From the NCBI RefSeq assembly GCF_015240255.1, contig NZ_CP061205.1, positions 930,001 through 994,000 on the forward strand: a stretch of 64,000 bases of DNA, given 5' to 3'. Shown here piece by piece: positions 61,153 through 64,000 of the stretch. The position numbers and the translations under genes were made by a program. The notes under the pieces are model-generated. The model searched no databases and was not told where the DNA came from. It worked only from the letters and a program-made list of their open reading frames with translations. The number at the start of each line of letters is the position of its first letter. The first letter of the stretch is position 1. The stretch comes from Kordiimonas pumila (lineage in GTDB: Bacteria > Pseudomonadota > Alphaproteobacteria > Sphingomonadales > Kordiimonadaceae).

Positions 61153-62184
61153 ATGAGTTTTAGTGATAAAAAAGATGATGCAAATGTTTGGGCCAAACAA
61201 GCATTTGATCTTATGGACAACCATGATATTCCGGCAGCACCCCCAAACTATGAAATCTGGTATAACTACGCTAGCGAGCGATACCCCGAGTTGCAAAGAA
61301 CACTGGACCAGATGATCACGAAAAACCAGCGCTTTGAAGGTCATGTGAATAGTGAACTTTACAATAAGTTTATTGGTACATCAGCAGAAACAGCGCTCAT
61401 CCAAAAAACCGGCACTCAGTTACAAGGGCAATTAGCAACGGTTTTACAGGCACTTGGTGTTAGTTCTGATCAGATCAATGGATGCAACACCTCGATCAGA
61501 GATAGTGTGTCTACTTACGAAAAAGATATGGGCCCTGGAAGCTTGCAATCATTTGTGCAGCAGGTTGTCATGCAGACAAAACTGATCCAGCAGTCGAATG
61601 AGAGTTTGCAGGATAAGCTTGAAAGATCGTCTGCGGAAATTAAGGCTTTGCAGGAAAGTCTCATTCAGATTGAGGCAGAGGTTTATTCGGATGGTCTTAC
61701 AGGTATAGCGAACCGCAAGAAATTTGACGCCTTTCTTGTTACAGCAATTGCTGACGCGGAAGATACGGGCAAGCCACTATGTCTTGTGTTTGCAGATATA
61801 GATTTTTTTAAGCAGTTTAATGATACTTTTGGCCATCAGGTGGGGGATCAGGTACTGAAACTGGTTGCGGGCACCTTGCATGCGAATGTTAAGGGGCATG
61901 ATCTTGCTGCCCGTTACGGCGGCGAAGAGTTTGCGCTTGTTTTGCCTGATACAACGCTGGAAGGCGCCTATAGGTTGGTGGAAAAAATCCGTGATGTTAT
62001 TGCTACACGCACTATCAGAAACCGTCAGAAAAACATTGATTACGGGCAGGTTACCATCTCACTGGGAATCGCTTGTTATCGGGGGGGAGAAGATGTGGCA
62101 GATCTTATAGATAGGGCGGATAAAGCGTTATACACAGCCAAGGATCAAGGTAGAAACCGGGCAGTGACAGAAGATAGTTGTTAA
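61153..62184 (+). CDS. GGDEF-domain diguanylate cyclase
   Basis: The 343-residue soluble product has a helical N-terminal sensor region (about 1-175, including coiled coil QSNESLQDKLERSSAEIKAL) and a C-terminal GGDEF domain with the catalytic loop GGEEF at 256-260 and the metal aspartate in FADIDFFKQFND. It makes cyclic di-GMP from two GTP. The inhibitory I-site RxxD upstream of GGEEF reads KGHD, so product inhibition may be weak. Its stop overlaps that of the convergent PAS gene by four bases. Confidence 0.92.
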   Translation: MSFSDKKDDANVWAKQAFDLMDNHDIPAAPPNYEIWYNYASERYPELQRTLDQMITKNQRFEGHVNSELYNKFIGTSAETALIQKTGTQLQGQLATVLQALGVSSDQINGCNTSIRDSVSTYEKDMGPGSLQSFVQQVVMQTKLIQQSNESLQDKLERSSAEIKALQESLIQIEAEVYSDGLTGIANRKKFDAFLVTAIADAEDTGKPLCLVFADIDFFKQFNDTFGHQVGDQVLKLVAGTLHANVKGHDLAARYGGEEFALVLPDTTLEGAYRLVEKIRDVIATRTIRNRQKNIDYGQVTISLGIACYRGGEDVADLIDRADKALYTAKDQGRNRAVTEDSC

Positions 62185-62717
62185 GCTGTATTTTTTTTAC
62201 GAGCTTTAAGGTCGCTGCAAAGTAGGACTTTTTCTATCGCTGTTCCGTCTATACTATAGAGCGGCAGGTAAATTGTCCATGCATCCATAAATTCGTGCTC
62301 GAGTGATATTCCTACGGTATGTGACAGTATAGGGGCCTGAGTTTCTATAACCTGTTCACACACGTGGCACAGTCTGTCGGCAGCTTCTTTATTGGCCATG
62401 GCGCTCACATATTGACCGGTTAGTTCGCCGTAATAAGAAGCAATTGTTGTTCCAATAAGCCTGATAAAGAAATGTAGGCCATCTGATTCTTGCAGCAGAT
62501 CTATAAGGACTACCTTATCAAGATAGGGTGTGAAGTCTTTTGGGTTAATATCTTTGCGGCGAGGTTTGTGGCTTGGTAACGTTTCTCTTAGGGTGCACCA
62601 GTAGCGAAACATAAAGTCTACCATTTTGCTATGGCCGGATATTTTATCGCCGTATATCAGGACAAAGTCCGTGATAGTTATGTTCGCATTAACAAATGTT
62701 TTAGGTTGTTTTGGCAA
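62181..62717 (-). CDS. PAS_5-type sensor protein
   Basis: The 178-residue product is a lone PAS-like domain of the alphaproteobacterial PAS_5 type: MVDFMFRYWCTLRETLPSHKPRRKDINPKDFTPYLDKVVLIDLL (key part DINPKDFTPYLDK), FFIRLIGTTIASYYGELTGQ and a final beta pair TIYLPLYSIDG. These proteins lack an output domain, and their ligand and partners are largely unknown. The adjacent GGDEF gene suggests a link to cyclic di-GMP signalling, but that is inference. Confidence 0.8.
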   Translation of the reverse strand: MPKQPKTFVNANITITDFVLIYGDKISGHSKMVDFMFRYWCTLRETLPSHKPRRKDINPKDFTPYLDKVVLIDLLQESDGLHFFIRLIGTTIASYYGELTGQYVSAMANKEAADRLCHVCEQVIETQAPILSHTVGISLEHEFMDAWTIYLPLYSIDGTAIEKVLLCSDLKARKKNTA

Positions 62718-62783
62718 GATTTTGTCTCGGTCAACTATATTATATTACAGCTTAACCGACTTCAGCACCATGCGGACATAATG

Positions 62784-63737
62784 CTAGGGCCTGCTCGGCG
62801 TGGCTGTTGGTGTCAGTGACTTTCGCAGTGGCACACTTGTTATAATAAAGACACAAAGGTTAAGAATTTGTGCAAGAGCACCAGATGCCAGAAACATTCC
62901 GGCAATAGCGGCCTCAGGGCCTTCAATATAATTGATCATGGCAATGCCAAGACCCATAAACAGCAGGTCTGTGTTTGGTAGAAAGGGGATTCGTGTTAAG
63001 ACCATCTGTGCTGTTAGCAATAGCAACCATGTCTGGAATGGCACCATCGGCAGGACCACAGCCCATTGGCTTGCCTGCAAAAGCATAACGGCAAGGAGCC
63101 TGAGAAGGTGAACGGTAAAAACCTTTTTTGCTGTTGCTGGGTCAACACCCAGAATACGGTTTTGGAAAAAGATAACCAGCGGCACCAGAAGTATGCCAAC
63201 TAGCACAACAATTTTAATATAAAAAACCAGTTCGGGGTCAGTGTTGGTAATTTTTTCAAGCTGGCCTGTTACAAAAAAACTTGCCAGCATTAAAAGGGTA
63301 AAGCTGTTTGAGGCAAGCGCAGATAAAATGTTGCTGTCTTTCACAGCAGATGCCGCTACCCGGCCTTTAAGGCCAAGATTTTTTTTACCCCACAGAGCGA
63401 GGAAAGCTTCGCCCATGTAACTAACCAGCGCCAGATTATAAACACGCATCCTCAGAAAAACGGCAAAATGCCGCTTCACACGTGGCCCCCATAATGTTTG
63501 GTAAACAAGCCATTCAGCAACAGGCTGGGCCGCATACATCATTAAAAACAGGATATAAAAAACGGGGCTATCAGGGAGTGATTTTTGAACATCCTGCCAA
63601 CCAATGTGGGCTAGTTTTTGTATCAAAACATATATAACCGCCATAACAACAAGGCCCTGAACAAGCTTCATTGCCATGTGTGTTAACCGCGATTGCAACA
63701 ATGTGTGAAGCCAGGGTATGTCTGGCACTTTTATCAT
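62784..63737 (-). CDS. Flippase-like integral membrane protein (UPF0104-related)
   Basis: The 317-residue product has about eight hydrophobic helices (GLVVMAVIYVLIQKLAHIG, VFYILFLMMYAAQPVAEWLV, FYIKIVVLVGILLVPLVIFF). It resembles lysylphosphatidylglycerol-synthase membrane domains without the synthase half, as in UPF0104 proteins. Family members sit beside glycosyltransferases and are thought to move lipid-linked intermediates. Here the end of a glycosyltransferase gene lies 68 bases upstream in the same direction. Confidence 0.7.
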   Translation of the reverse strand: MIKVPDIPWLHTLLQSRLTHMAMKLVQGLVVMAVIYVLIQKLAHIGWQDVQKSLPDSPVFYILFLMMYAAQPVAEWLVYQTLWGPRVKRHFAVFLRMRVYNLALVSYMGEAFLALWGKKNLGLKGRVAASAVKDSNILSALASNSFTLLMLASFFVTGQLEKITNTDPELVFYIKIVVLVGILLVPLVIFFQNRILGVDPATAKKVFTVHLLRLLAVMLLQASQWAVVLPMVPFQTWLLLLTAQMVLTRIPFLPNTDLLFMGLGIAMINYIEGPEAAIAGMFLASGALAQILNLCVFIITSVPLRKSLTPTATPSRP

Positions 63738-63805
63738 TGGCTATAGTATCCCGTTACGGCGATTCAATGGCTCTTTATAGTCGTAGAGACTAGCTTCAAG
63801 TCAAG

Positions 63806-64000
63806 TTATTCAGCTGTATGGAGATCGCTCGCGTACCGCATCGTTAAAATGGGGTGGCCCTTGAGAGCTTCGCTTGCCAGCACATCACGGTATTGTTCTA
63901 AAAGGCCTGCGAGGATACTTTCCCAGCTAAACCCACGGCCTTTTTGCAAGCTGGCGGATGCCATTTCTGTTCTGAGGGCGGGATTGTTAATCAGTTCGGC
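63806..64000 (-). CDS. Glycosyltransferase, C-terminal end (runs off the window)
   Basis: The last 64 residues of a minus-strand gene enter from the right edge. They read AELINNPALRTEMASASL, then GFSWESILAGLLEQYRDVL, the closing pattern of GT-B group 1 glycosyltransferases, whose last helix carries FSWE. The gene stops at TAA (63806-63808). With the flippase-like gene downstream, a surface-polysaccharide or lipid-glycan role is likely. Confidence 0.75.
   Translation of the reverse strand, partial: AELINNPALRTEMASASLQKGRGFSWESILAGLLEQYRDVLASEALKGHPILTMRYASDLHTAE

Noticed and set aside
1-64000. CRISPR arrays, insertion sequences and rRNA genes
   Set aside because: No regularly spaced repeats, transposase frames or rRNA-like sequence were seen on either strand.

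Overview
The window looks like chromosome from a free-living, probably marine, alphaproteobacterium. The lineage is inferred from gene content: ftsE, a CpdR-like receiver, the order HIG1-type protein / PduO-type cobalamin adenosyltransferase / etfB / etfA / 3-hydroxybutyryl-CoA dehydrogenase, a Coq7 ubiquinone hydroxylase, a PAS_5 protein, and three large TonB-dependent receptors of the type abundant in Kordiimonadales and Sphingomonadales. By eye the G+C is moderate. No plasmid, phage structural or CRISPR genes were seen.

Layout. Positions 1-6.5 kb are housekeeping: the start of ftsX, ftsE, a zinc-ribbon membrane protein, hpt, a CpdR-like regulator, lysA, a 35-residue LptM-like lipoprotein gene, argH, a TlpA thioredoxin and a GST. 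Positions 7-11 kb hold a Fur-box-associated ApbE-like gene with an in-frame amber codon, and a PEP-CTERM protein next to a PrsT-like TPR lipoprotein. Positions 11-15 kb hold the hbd/etfA/etfB/cobO set. Around 15.5 kb a MerR-family regulator diverges from a 42-residue, 11-cysteine metallothionein-like gene across a textbook 19-bp-spacer MerR promoter. Positions 15.7-19.6 kb hold gluQ, an HNH protein with a possible structured leader, an internally duplicated small protein, coq7, dsbB and a DedA-like gene.

A tRNA-Leu(CAA) at 19.8 kb is followed by a 1.8-kb integrase-less insertion bounded by a 16-bp copy of the tRNA 3' end. It carries a HicB remnant and an unknown membrane protein. From 21.8 to 29 kb lies a FecI/FecR-type cell-surface signalling unit: sigma factor and anti-sigma, divergent from an STN-domain TonB receptor and two exported hydrolases. 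A second TonB receptor, a metallo-beta-lactamase-fold hydrolase, and a five-gene valine transaminase plus branched-chain 2-oxoacid dehydrogenase operon (33.9-40.2 kb) follow. A third TonB receptor faces an esterase, a histone-deacetylase-like amidohydrolase and a PepSY membrane protein. Then come AraC and PaiB regulators, three consecutive amidohydrolase-family genes (the middle one without its metal ligands), and a solute-binding-like protein.

The most unusual locus is 55.4-60.7 kb. A membrane-anchored TIR-TPR protein, a 167-residue protein of unknown family, and a TPR / SLOG-like / class III nucleotidyl-cyclase protein are co-directional. A CRP-type operator lies upstream, and a convergent Crp-family gene with the E. 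coli-like recognition helix RETVSR ends beside the cassette. The window ends with slyX, a GGDEF cyclase, a PAS_5 protein, a flippase-like membrane protein and the end of a glycosyltransferase gene.
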